A stretch of 64,000 nt of DNA from Actinomycetes bacterium. GTDB lineage: Bacteria; Actinomycetota; Acidimicrobiia; Acidimicrobiales; RAAP-2. Below, piece by piece: positions 16,781 through 25,163 of this stretch (position 1 is its first letter; every line of letters begins with the position of its first letter). Below the pieces are notes generated by a model, which saw only the letters and a program-made list of their open reading frames with translations, made no database searches and had not been told where the DNA came from. The stretch covers positions 1-64,000 of the forward strand of contig JAJYBR010000005.1 of NCBI GenBank assembly GCA_021778895.1, written 5' to 3'. A program made the position numbers and the translations under genes.

Positions 16781-18195
16781 CGCACGCCGGCCCCGTGGCG
16801 CAGCTCCTCGCGCGCGTCACCCAGCGTCCACGCCGGCCGGTAGGGGCGGTGGTGCACCATGGCCTCGACCACGTCGGCGACCGCCACGAGCCGCGCGAAG
16901 GGGGAGATGGCCCCATCGACGAGGTGGTCGGGATAGCCCGAGCCATCCAGGCGCTCGTGGTGGTGCCGGGCGACGTCGACGAACACCGGGGAGAGTGACG
17001 CCTCCTCCACGATCTCGGCCCCCAGCTCGGCGTGGCGGGCCACAGCCTCGAACTCGAGCGCGCTGAGGGGACCGGGTCGGCCCAGGATCTCGGAGGGAAT
17101 GGCGATCTTGCCCACGTCGTGGAGGGCGGCGGCGCTGGCGACCGCGTCGATGTCCCCGGCGCACCAGTTCAGGCGTTCGGCGAGCCGGCGGCTGAGCGCG
17201 CTGACCCGAGCCTGGTGGCCCGCGGTGTAGGGATCGCGAATCTCGGTCAGGCGCACCATCGCGCTCACGGTCCCGCGCAAGGAGTGCTCCAGCTCGGCCC
17301 GCGTGCGCGTGTGCGCGACCAGGAGCTCGATCTCGGCCACCAGCGCCCGCAGCTCGTCCTCGATCGGGGGCGGGAAGGCGAACTTGTCGTGGGCCGCGAC
17401 CGTCAGCGTCGCGCGTCGCCGACCCAGGGCGAGCGGCAGGGCCAGGAACGACTCGATGCCGAAGTGCATCGCGCGGTCGCGCCACGGGGCGAAGTCGGGA
17501 TCGTGGAGGACCGAGTCGACACCGACCGGTCGCTCTTCGCGCAGGGCGCGCAGCGTCGGGCCCATCCAGATCGGGGCGTGAGCCGGCGCCTCGAAGGAGA
17601 GGCCGTCGAGGTAGTCGACGACGCCGGCGCGATGGGTGACGACGGCACCCTCCGGCGTGGCCCGCGACACCCAGGCCACGGGGAATTCGCCCACCGCGCA
17701 CAGGGTGTCGACGACGGACTGCAGGGCGGCGTCCTCGTCGGGCGCGACCGGCACGGTGCGGGTCACCTCGGCCAGCAGTCGCAGCATGCGCTCGTCGGTG
17801 CGCTGGGCCGTGACGTCGGTGAACGTGGCCACCACCCCGCGAACCCGGCCGTTCTCGACGACGGGATACGAGTCGACCGAGAGCCAGCGGCGGGGGTGCT
17901 CCGCGAAGACGAAGCCGACGACCACGTTGCGATACACGCGCGAGGTGTCGAACGTGCGGGCGACGGCGGGATCGTCGAAGGTGAAGGGCCCCGCACCGTC
18001 GGATCCCGCGAGCGCGCGCACGGCCAGTCCGAGGAGCTGGTCCGTCGTGGTGTGGAGGAGGTCAGCGATCGCCTCGTTGCAGTCACGCACCACCCCACGG
18101 GTGTCGAAGTACCCGAAGCCGACGTGAGTCGCGTCGAGGTACTCGGTGAGGTAGCGCGCCGAGCGCATCGGGCTAGTGTCGTTGTCCACGATCAT
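16660..18195 (-). CDS. PAS-GAF-HD-GYP cyclic-di-GMP phosphodiesterase (copy A)
   Basis: A 511-aa protein: PAS at about 15-130, a GAF-like region at about 145-300, HD-GYP at about 310-485. The HD-GYP signature is intact: RDPYTAGHQ, ALHDVGKIAIP, the downstream His residues, and HHERLDGSGYP. HD-GYP enzymes hydrolyse cyclic-di-GMP to pGpG/GMP. It has the same architecture as the next gene upstream (18282-19811) and looks like a duplication product. The ATG at 18195 has GAAGGG immediately upstream with almost no spacer, so the Met at residue 10 is an alternative start. Its 3' end overlaps the convergent GGDEF-EAL gene by 121 bp. Confidence 0.88.
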   Translation of the reverse strand: MIVDNDTSPMRSARYLTEYLDATHVGFGYFDTRGVVRDCNEAIADLLHTTTDQLLGLAVRALAGSDGAGPFTFDDPAVARTFDTSRVYRNVVVGFVFAEHPRRWLSVDSYPVVENGRVRGVVATFTDVTAQRTDERMLRLLAEVTRTVPVAPDEDAALQSVVDTLCAVGEFPVAWVSRATPEGAVVTHRAGVVDYLDGLSFEAPAHAPIWMGPTLRALREERPVGVDSVLHDPDFAPWRDRAMHFGIESFLALPLALGRRRATLTVAAHDKFAFPPPIEDELRALVAEIELLVAHTRTRAELEHSLRGTVSAMVRLTEIRDPYTAGHQARVSALSRRLAERLNWCAGDIDAVASAAALHDVGKIAIPSEILGRPGPLSALEFEAVARHAELGAEIVEEASLSPVFVDVARHHHERLDGSGYPDHLVDGAISPFARLVAVADVVEAMVHHRPYRPAWTLGDAREELRHGAGVRYDAEVVDACIALIDEGFTFALARPSGVPIRGLTSDSGTA

Positions 18196-18281
18196 CCCTT
18201 CGCCCGAGCTGGGTGCCCGACGCGGCGCCCCAACCTAGCGGCCACGACTCCGTCCCGGCAACCCGACCCGCGCGTCCTCAT

Positions 18282-19811
18282 CTAGATCGAGACGATGCTC
18301 GGTGTCGTCGCCTCCGGGAAGCGGAAGCCGTCCATGAGAACGTCACGCGCCACGGCCACGACGTCGGTGTCAAAGAGGGTACCGGCATTCGCCTCGACGA
18401 ACGCCAGGGCCTCCTCCTTGCCCACGACCGGCCGGTAGGGGCGGTGGCTCGACATGGCCTCGATCACGTCGGCGACGGCCACGATCCGCGCCGGCAGCCC
18501 GATCTCGCTGGCGGCGAGTCCTCCCGGATAGCCCGAGCCGTCGAGCCGCTCGTGGTGCTGGAGGGCGACCTCGGGGATCGGCCAGGGCAGTGAGGCCTGG
18601 GCCAGGATCTCGTGTCCCACCGACGAGTGCCGCCGCACCATGCGCATCTCGAGGTCGCTGAGACGACCCGGCTTGATGAGGATCTCGGAGGCCAGAGCGA
18701 TCTTGCCGACGTCGTGGACGTCTCCGGCCTGCCCGATGAGCCGCACCAGGTCGGCGTCGATGTCGAGGCGCGTGCCCAGGGCCGTCGACAGCGCTCCCAC
18801 CCGCACCTGGTGTCCCGCGGTGTAGGGATCGCGCGCCTCGGTCACCTGGGACAGCGCGGCCAGGGTCCCCTCGAGGGCCGTGGACAGCCGTCGCACCGAC
18901 TCGCCGTGGGCGATCACCCGCTCGGCCTCGCGCACGATCCGCTCGAGACCGGCCACCGTGAGCTCGTCGAAAGCGTTGGGATGGCGGTCGTAGACGGCGA
19001 GCACCGCACGGCGCCCGCCCGGCCGGAAGGGCAGGACCACGGCCGAGCGCAGGTCGTAGCGCGCCAACTGGTCGCGCCACTGGTGCACCATGGGCGACAG
19101 GGCCATGTCGTTCACGACGACCGGGTGGCCGCCCCGCAGCGCGATGCCCGAGGGTCCCAGGCCGTTGGACCGGGTCGTCGACCACGACACCAGGTCGGGG
19201 GTGATGAACCCGGTGACGCCGACGGCCTCGACGACGTCGACCCGACGCTCGGGTCCCTCGCTGGCCACGCCGACCCACGCCAGGGCGAAGGGTCCCGCGT
19301 CGACGAGCGTGTGGCACAGGTGCTGGAAGGTCTCGGCCTCACCCGTCGGGTGAGCCGGACGCTCGGCCACCGCGAGCAGGAGGTCGACCAGCTGGCTGCG
19401 CCGCACGCGCTCCCCGGCGTCCAGGTACGCCAGCAGCACCGCCGTGCACTCGTCGCCCTCGACGATCGGGTAGGCGTTCACGGTGTACCACCGCCGCTCG
19501 CCGGTCGGCGTGAGCAGTCCCTGGACCTCGCCGTAGACCGGGTCCTGGGTCTGCACCGCGACGGCGAAGGGGAGCTCGTCACGCAAGAAGGGCGACCCGT
19601 CCTGGTGGACCGGGTCCCAGGTGAGCCGCGTGGCGTCGTCGCTCATCAGGTCCTCGCGCGAGCACCCGAAGACCCGCTCGGAGCGGTCGTTGACGTCCAG
19701 GACGTGTCCGGACGCGTCGCGCAGCATGAACGCTGTCGCGGTCGCCTCCAAGAACCCGCTCGCCCCGAGCGCGTCCGCGAGCGTCATGGGTACTGACCGG
19801 TCCACGCCCAC
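18282..19811 (-). CDS. PAS-GAF-HD-GYP cyclic-di-GMP phosphodiesterase (copy B)
   Basis: A 509-aa protein with PAS (about 15-135), GAF-like (about 145-310) and HD-GYP (about 320-495) parts. Motifs RDPYTAGHQVRV, VHDVGKIALASEI, HSSVGHEI and HHERLDGSGYP are present, so phosphodiesterase activity is expected. It parallels the downstream copy A in domain order and in many HD-GYP residues, but the sensory parts have diverged. Two GTG codons (19811 and 19805) follow an AAGGGGG site; either could be used. It starts 39 bp after the GT-C-like gene and ends 86 bp before copy A, so all three may share a transcript. Confidence 0.88.
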   Translation of the reverse strand: MGVDRSVPMTLADALGASGFLEATATAFMLRDASGHVLDVNDRSERVFGCSREDLMSDDATRLTWDPVHQDGSPFLRDELPFAVAVQTQDPVYGEVQGLLTPTGERRWYTVNAYPIVEGDECTAVLLAYLDAGERVRRSQLVDLLLAVAERPAHPTGEAETFQHLCHTLVDAGPFALAWVGVASEGPERRVDVVEAVGVTGFITPDLVSWSTTRSNGLGPSGIALRGGHPVVVNDMALSPMVHQWRDQLARYDLRSAVVLPFRPGGRRAVLAVYDRHPNAFDELTVAGLERIVREAERVIAHGESVRRLSTALEGTLAALSQVTEARDPYTAGHQVRVGALSTALGTRLDIDADLVRLIGQAGDVHDVGKIALASEILIKPGRLSDLEMRMVRRHSSVGHEILAQASLPWPIPEVALQHHERLDGSGYPGGLAASEIGLPARIVAVADVIEAMSSHRPYRPVVGKEEALAFVEANAGTLFDTDVVAVARDVLMDGFRFPEATTPSIVSI

Positions 19812-19850
19812 TAACCCCCTTGTCGCGGTCAGCCTAGTGAAGGTTCAACG

Positions 19851-19875
19851 TCACTTGTAAACGCTATTCAAGTGA
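19851..19875. terminator. Stem-loop at the end of the GT-C-like gene
   Basis: TCACTTG and CAAGTGA form a 7-bp inverted repeat around an 11-nt loop, overlapping the stop codon of the membrane-protein gene. There is no T-tract. It might give partial termination between the five-gene cyclic-di-GMP operon and the two HD-GYP genes. The support is weak because the stem is short. Confidence 0.25.
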
Positions 19876-21392
19876 ACTTCGCTCTCGGGCTCTCTGCGTC
19901 TCTCCTGATCAAAACCTTGGCGCAACGCGGCAATCAACGGCGTCGCAACGAGCGCCAGACCCCACGGAACCAGGATGACCTGCCACAGCCAGGTCGGCCA
20001 GGCGTGGCGGGACAGGACGTCGACCACCGGCACGTGCACGAAGGCGAGCGCTGCTCCGATGCCCCAGAGCCACCACCACCAGCGCAGGCGGCGCGTCGCC
20101 GTGCCCACGGCCACCGCCAGCACCACGGCGATCGTCAGGTACGTCGGGCCCCATTCCCGCAAACGGATGTCGAGGATCGTGGAGTTCGTCTGAAAGCCTC
20201 CTGGTAGCGGGTCAAACGCCATCCAGAGGGTCAGCCACCAGAACACCACGGCGGGCCGCCAGCGCCCGCGCATCGCCTCGACGACGAGGACCAGAGTGGC
20301 GAGCGCCGCGAAGTAGTAGCCCCAGAGGTTGACTTCGAACACGAGCCGCAACCCGAGCAGCACGCCGGCCAGAGAGAGCAGTGTTGTTGGTTCGTAGACT
20401 TGTTCACCCAATCGCCGCCGCACGACGGCCACGAGTGCTACGCCGACCAGGATCGGCGCTACCCGCGACAACGCGAAGAGGGGCGCCCCGCTCTTGGTCA
20501 GCTCCCACACGACAGTCCCACCGAACGACCGGGTGAAGCCCGACCCGATCACAATCGCCCGCGTGGCCCGGCCCGCGGTGGCAACGAGGAACGGCAGGTC
20601 GACGGCGATCACCGCCCCAGCGAGTCCCCCCACGTAGCGCCACCACGCGGGCCGCGGCACCAGCACGAGGAAGGGGACCGCGACGAGTAACGCGAACTGA
20701 TGGGTCGTCACGGCGAGGCCGAGGGCCACTCCGGCCCACGCCCACCGGCTGCGCAGTGCCGCAGCGAGTCCCGCCAGGGTCAGTGCGAGAGCGAGGAGAT
20801 CCTGGGGGTGGTAGAACTCGAGCAGGCAGCCGATGACCGGCGCCGCGAGAGCCACGAGAACAAGGGTGCCGAGGTGGCGCACCCGCAAGGGACGCCCGCT
20901 CGCCCGCCACAGGAGGACCACGGCTCCCAGCGCGAGAGCGGCGCTGACGTATCCGACTTGGATGGTCGTCAAGGCGGAACTCGAGCGCACGGACCACGCG
21001 AAGATCGCGTGGTACGCGTTGGCGCAATGTGGGCCGAGGGCGGCGATGCTCGGGAAGGCCGTGGCGTGCCCGATGCGGAACAGCGCCACGAGCAGGCCCG
21101 AGACGACCGGGTAAAAGGGTGTGATGCTGGTGTAGGGCTGGGCGATACCGGGCAGGTGCAGGGAGCGGAATCCGGGCGGTGGGTAGGCACACGCCAGGTG
21201 CCCGTGGGCGATGGCCCAGGTCGAGTACAGAGAGACGGCCGAGTCACCCTCGGTGATCCCTCCGAGCAGCCGGATTACCGCGATGTACAGAGCAATCGCG
21301 CCCAACGTGCCGGTGAGCACCCACGCTGGTCGCAGGGCCGCCGCCCGTCCAGGCTGAAGTCGCGGTGGCGCGACCTCGTCGGGGGTCGTCAT
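19851..21392 (-). CDS. Polytopic membrane protein, GT-C-like, in the cyclic-di-GMP operon
   Basis: A 513-aa protein with about 12 hydrophobic segments, paralogous to 2904-4442. Shared landmarks in order are EGDSA after helix 1, AIAHGHLACAYPP, YPVVSGLL, FPSIAALGPHC, FYHPQD, GLAVTTHQFALL, GGTVVWE, and LVFEVNLWGYYF. The extracytoplasmic acidic GDSA and the HPQD loop are the most constant parts and may be the active site of a polyprenyl-sugar-using glycosyltransferase; this is inference. ATG 21392 directly follows the TAG of the preceding gene, so translation is coupled. Its place in a cyclic-di-GMP operon suggests a surface glycan controlled by that messenger. Its last 15 residues are charged and cytoplasmic-looking. 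Confidence 0.68.
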   Translation of the reverse strand: MTTPDEVAPPRLQPGRAAALRPAWVLTGTLGAIALYIAVIRLLGGITEGDSAVSLYSTWAIAHGHLACAYPPPGFRSLHLPGIAQPYTSITPFYPVVSGLLVALFRIGHATAFPSIAALGPHCANAYHAIFAWSVRSSSALTTIQVGYVSAALALGAVVLLWRASGRPLRVRHLGTLVLVALAAPVIGCLLEFYHPQDLLALALTLAGLAAALRSRWAWAGVALGLAVTTHQFALLVAVPFLVLVPRPAWWRYVGGLAGAVIAVDLPFLVATAGRATRAIVIGSGFTRSFGGTVVWELTKSGAPLFALSRVAPILVGVALVAVVRRRLGEQVYEPTTLLSLAGVLLGLRLVFEVNLWGYYFAALATLVLVVEAMRGRWRPAVVFWWLTLWMAFDPLPGGFQTNSTILDIRLREWGPTYLTIAVVLAVAVGTATRRLRWWWWLWGIGAALAFVHVPVVDVLSRHAWPTWLWQVILVPWGLALVATPLIAALRQGFDQERRREPESEVHLNSVYK

Positions 21393-21983
21393 CTACCCGT
21401 GGCGAAAGGTCATCGGGTACCGGTTGAGCGCATCGAGGGCGGCTCGGGCGGCCGCGACGACGTCGTCACCCGCGAGGGCCACGCCGAAGCGCTCCTGGCC
21501 GTCGGCCGTCGAGCACATGGTGACCAGGACGGGCCACGTGCGCAGGGCCGGGACCGTCGTGGCACCGGCCAGGCGGAAGGGCACGTCGTAGCCAAGGTCG
21601 CGCAGAGCGAGCAGGGTCGCCTCGGCGCCGCCGATCAGGGGCCCACTCGACGAGTGGCCCACACCGACCCGCCCGCGGTGTGACAGCTCCACCTCGCACG
21701 AGCCGGCCCCGACGTCGTAGTCCGCTCGCACCAGGATGACCCGCGCCTCACTGCCCATGACCACCGGTGACGTCTCGGCCGCCTGCTCGACGACGACGTC
21801 GATGTCCGGGTAGTAGAGACCAGCGACCTGGGTGGCCGCCTGGGCGGTCTTGTCGGGATGGGGGCCCACGACAAGCAGGGTGACACGCCCGCCCTCGGTG
21901 ACGTCGTGCTCGATCGCCACGTTGAGCACACCCGGCAGGCTCCGCAGCTCCAGCTCGAAGTCCTCATCGATGCGCGCCGTCAC
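21393..21983 (-). CDS. Protein of unknown function with a LeuA-dimer-like C-terminal half
   Basis: A 196-aa soluble protein that I do not recognise as a named family. The first 75 residues alternate strands and helices (LPGVLNVAIEHD, RVTLLVVGPH). The second half (about 85-190) resembles in pattern the allosteric dimer domain of 2-isopropylmalate synthase: an SSSGPLIGGAEATLLALRDLG segment, then strands, then a GVALAGDDVVAAARAALDALNRY end. That similarity is by eye and weak. It starts with a GTG whose GTGA overlaps the stop of the GGDEF gene, and it abuts the GT-C-like gene, so it belongs to the cyclic-di-GMP operon. A ligand-binding or regulatory role is possible. Confidence 0.6.
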   Translation of the reverse strand: MTARIDEDFELELRSLPGVLNVAIEHDVTEGGRVTLLVVGPHPDKTAQAATQVAGLYYPDIDVVVEQAAETSPVVMGSEARVILVRADYDVGAGSCEVELSHRGRVGVGHSSSGPLIGGAEATLLALRDLGYDVPFRLAGATTVPALRTWPVLVTMCSTADGQERFGVALAGDDVVAAARAALDALNRYPMTFRHG

Positions 21984-22789
21984 GATCGCCCCTCCCCCTT
22001 CTTCTCGTAGAGCCGGTGGTCCGCGATGCGGTAGAGCTCCTCGGGATCCGCCGAGTCCTTGGGCGAGTTCGCCCAGCCCGCCGTGAAGTCCAGGTCGTCG
22101 GCGACAGCCTTGACCTGCGCCCGCAGGCGGTCGAGGAAGCCACTGGCCTCGGCCCCCTCGGCGCTGGCCAGGATCACGCCGAACTCGTCTCCCCCGAGGC
22201 GCGCCGCGGTGTCGCCGTTGCGGACGCTGCGCCGTAGGGCGAAGGCGAACTGCCGCAGGAGGTGGTCGCCGTAGGCGTGGCCCGCTCGGTCGTTGAGCGC
22301 CTTGAAGTCGTCGAGGTCGATCATGACCAGCGTGAAGGCCCAGCCGTAGCGCGCACTGCGCGCGGAGGCCACGTCAAGGGCGTGGTCGAAAGTGCGCCGG
22401 TTGTCCACACCCGTCAGAGCGTCGTGGCCGGCGTTGAAGCGTGCCAGGTGCAGGGACAGCGCGAGCTGGGACGCCGTGCGCACCGCGTCGCACTCGTGAT
22501 CCGGGACGACCGCGGGCTCACAGAGCACGCCGGGCGTCTCGGTGAGCTCGGCGACCATGGCGGGCCGCACCGGGCGCCCGCCGAGCCGGAAGCTCTGCGT
22601 GCCGAAGGACTCGTGGCGCAGGACCACGATGGCGTCCGTCAACTCGTAGCGCTTGGCCAGCCGGGCGAGCAGGCTGTAGATGAAGCCCAGGCCGAGCTCG
22701 CCGTCGACCAACTCGGCCAGCATCGTCTCGAAGAGCCATGGCCCTTCGGCCTCGTCGCGGGTCGAGGGAGCCGGACTATGCAGGCTCAC
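21980..22789 (-). CDS. GGDEF diguanylate cyclase
   Basis: A 269-aa protein. The first 95 residues have no clear family but contain helices and a FLxETMLAEL-like start, possibly a degenerate sensor. The GGDEF domain (about 105-265) has DALTGVDNRRTF, MIDLDDFKALNDRAGHAYGD, the intact RLGGDEFGV, and an RNGD five residues before it (inhibitory site). It should make cyclic-di-GMP from two GTP. The track start at 22921 is too early; the GTG at 22789 overlaps the stop of the upstream gene as GTGA, which is the arrangement used again at its own 3' end. This implies coupled translation across three genes. Confidence 0.85.
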   Translation of the reverse strand: MSLHSPAPSTRDEAEGPWLFETMLAELVDGELGLGFIYSLLARLAKRYELTDAIVVLRHESFGTQSFRLGGRPVRPAMVAELTETPGVLCEPAVVPDHECDAVRTASQLALSLHLARFNAGHDALTGVDNRRTFDHALDVASARSARYGWAFTLVMIDLDDFKALNDRAGHAYGDHLLRQFAFALRRSVRNGDTAARLGGDEFGVILASAEGAEASGFLDRLRAQVKAVADDLDFTAGWANSPKDSADPEELYRIADHRLYEKKGEGRS

Positions 22790-25074
22790 CACTCGAGCAC
22801 ATCCCGGCGAGCCGACAGGGCCGGCACAGCGATCCCGGAAGCTGCCCCCACGCTGAGCAGCTCCCGGAGATCGCCCGACGCAACGGGCATGGAGATGAGG
22901 AAGCCTTGGCCGCGGTGACATCCCAGCTCGAGCAGGCTCTCGACGATCACCGACGACTCGACGCCCTCGGCGATGATCTCCTTGCCGAGGGCCTTGCCCA
23001 AACGGATGATCGCGTCCACGATCGCCCGGTCGAAGGGGTCACGCGCGATTCCCCGCACGAAGCTCATGTCGAGCTTGAGCAGGTCGACGGGCAGGTTCTT
23101 GAGCTCGGACATCGAGGCGAAGCCCGTCCCGAAGTCGTCGAGCGCGATCTCCAGCCCCAACTCGCGGAATCCCCGCAGGATGCGCGCGGTCTGCTCGGGG
23201 TCGTCGACGACGGCGTACTCGGTCAACTCGATGCAGATGCGTGATCCGGGCACGCGGTAGCGGGCCAGCGAGCTCTCGACGAACGAGACGAGGTCGCCGA
23301 GGCGGAAGTCCGCCGGCGACATGTTGACGCGGACCTTGAAGTCGAGCTTCGGGTACTCGTGCTGCCAGACACTGAGCTGGCGGCACGCCTCGGCGAAGAC
23401 CCAGCGACCCAGGCTCGTGACGAGACCGGTCTCCTCGGCCACGGTGATGAACTCCGAGGCGGCGAGCAGGCCCTTGCTCGGGTGCTGCCAGCGCACGAGC
23501 GACTCCACCGCCAGCAGCCGACCCGTCGTCAGGTCGATCTCCGGCTGGAAGTGCAGGCGCAGGCCGTCGCCGTCAATCGCCTCGCGCAGCTGCAGCTCCA
23601 TCTCGGAGCGCTCGTCAACGCGCTCGCGCAACTCACGGTCAAAGACGACCGCCCGGTTCCGGCCCCGCGACTTGGCGTGGTACATGGCGATGTCGGCACG
23701 GCTGAGGAGCTCGGTGGGGGCCACGACGGGCTGGGCCATCGCGATCCCGATGCTCGCGGTGTGGTTCATCACCTGCCCGGCGATCTCGACGGGCTGGGCG
23801 ATGACCTCCAGCATCCGGTAGGCGCTGGCCATCGCCTCCATCTCGGTCCGTGCGCGGTCGACCAGGAACACGAACTCGTCCCCGCCGAGGCGCGCCACGA
23901 AGTCCCCGGTGCGCACCGAGGTGCGCAGGCGGTCGGCCATCACCACGAGCAGGCGGTCGCCGTTGGCGTGGCCGAGGAAGTCGTTCATCACCTTGAAGCG
24001 GTCCAGGTCGATGACCATCACCGCGGTGTCGCGCCGCGAGGCGATGCGGGCGCGCAGCTCCTCGAGCAGGGCCCGCCGGTTGGCCAGGCCCGTGAGCTCG
24101 TCGTGGTTGGCATTGAAGATGATGCGCTCTTCGGCATCGATCCGCGACTGCATCTGGACCAGCAGCGAGGCCACGGCCTGCAGCGCGTTGATCTCGGCCG
24201 GGATCCAGTTGTGCCGGTTGAAGTGAATGAAGCCCAGCACGCCCCACGTGGTCTCGCCGACCAGCAGCGGGACGGCTGCGCCGGCGGCGGGTGTGGCCCC
24301 CGTCGAGTCGTTGATGTGCTGCTTGTACTCGTCGTCGACGTCGTCCGCCTTGCCCGTCAGGTAGGGACCCTTCAGGTCACGGGTCGCCGCGAAGATGGGA
24401 TCGGCATCGAAGGGGACCTCACCGAGCGGGTCGGGGTCGGGGATGTTCTCGCGAACGGGCCACTCGGCCACCATGATGCTGAGTCCCCGCACCAGGTCGT
24501 TGCGGCGCATCAAGGCGACATCGCTGCCCAGGAACTCGCCGAGCTCGCGGATCGTCCACTGCAGGTCGGCCTGACGCGTCGACGAGGTGGCCGACATGAG
24601 CCGCTCGGCGACCCGCGCGACGAGCTCGTCGAGACGCTGCTGGCGCGTGAGCAGTGTCTCGCGCTGGGCCAACGTCGTGATGTGGCTGAGCAGTCCCGCG
24701 AACGCGCGCACCACGGAGCGTTCGCGCTTCGACCACGTCCGGCCCTGCCGAGCGACGAGCAGCATGCCCACGACGGTCTCGCGCTCGTCGCGAATCACCT
24801 CGACCAGCCCGCCCCACTCGATTCCCTGGACCGTCGCCGAGACGGACGCGACGGCGCGATCCACCTTGAGGGCCGCCTGGGCCTTGGTGGACAGAGCCGT
24901 GAAGGCACCGGCCGCCTCGGGCGTGACGTAGGGCTCCAGCTCGGGCGCCAGACCATCCAATGGCCCGACAACCGCGACGATCTGCGTCCCCGCCACGACG
25001 TGCACCAGCGAGTCGACAATCAGGCGCATCTCGTCGTGCGACTGCGCTGTGTGCGACACAGTGGTTTCGACCAT
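22786..25074 (-). CDS. GAF-GGDEF-EAL bifunctional cyclic-di-GMP protein
   Basis: A 762-aa protein. The N-terminal 320 residues look like two GAF-type modules, the second with PLLVGETTWGVLGFIHF. GGDEF (about 330-490) has DELTGLANRRALL, DLDRFKVMNDFLGHANGD, RTGD inhibitory site and RLGGDEFVF. EAL (about 505-745) has VESLVRW in place of EALxRW but keeps the key Glu, ELTE, IALDDFGTGF, KLDMSFV and AEGVES, so both activities look possible. The architecture and the adjacent ThiF/nitroreductase gene match the Mycobacterium tuberculosis Rv1354c-Rv1355c pair as I recall it. ATG 25074 has AAAGG upstream; the track start at 25104 lacks one. Confidence 0.87.
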   Translation of the reverse strand: MVETTVSHTAQSHDEMRLIVDSLVHVVAGTQIVAVVGPLDGLAPELEPYVTPEAAGAFTALSTKAQAALKVDRAVASVSATVQGIEWGGLVEVIRDERETVVGMLLVARQGRTWSKRERSVVRAFAGLLSHITTLAQRETLLTRQQRLDELVARVAERLMSATSSTRQADLQWTIRELGEFLGSDVALMRRNDLVRGLSIMVAEWPVRENIPDPDPLGEVPFDADPIFAATRDLKGPYLTGKADDVDDEYKQHINDSTGATPAAGAAVPLLVGETTWGVLGFIHFNRHNWIPAEINALQAVASLLVQMQSRIDAEERIIFNANHDELTGLANRRALLEELRARIASRRDTAVMVIDLDRFKVMNDFLGHANGDRLLVVMADRLRTSVRTGDFVARLGGDEFVFLVDRARTEMEAMASAYRMLEVIAQPVEIAGQVMNHTASIGIAMAQPVVAPTELLSRADIAMYHAKSRGRNRAVVFDRELRERVDERSEMELQLREAIDGDGLRLHFQPEIDLTTGRLLAVESLVRWQHPSKGLLAASEFITVAEETGLVTSLGRWVFAEACRQLSVWQHEYPKLDFKVRVNMSPADFRLGDLVSFVESSLARYRVPGSRICIELTEYAVVDDPEQTARILRGFRELGLEIALDDFGTGFASMSELKNLPVDLLKLDMSFVRGIARDPFDRAIVDAIIRLGKALGKEIIAEGVESSVIVESLLELGCHRGQGFLISMPVASGDLRELLSVGAASGIAVPALSARRDVLEW

Positions 25075-25163
25075 GGGGACAGGCCTTTCGCGGCGGCGAC
25101 TCAACGCCGTTCTGTCACGCCATCGTAGGGCGAAACACGAAAATTGGGCAAGATATCGTTTCG

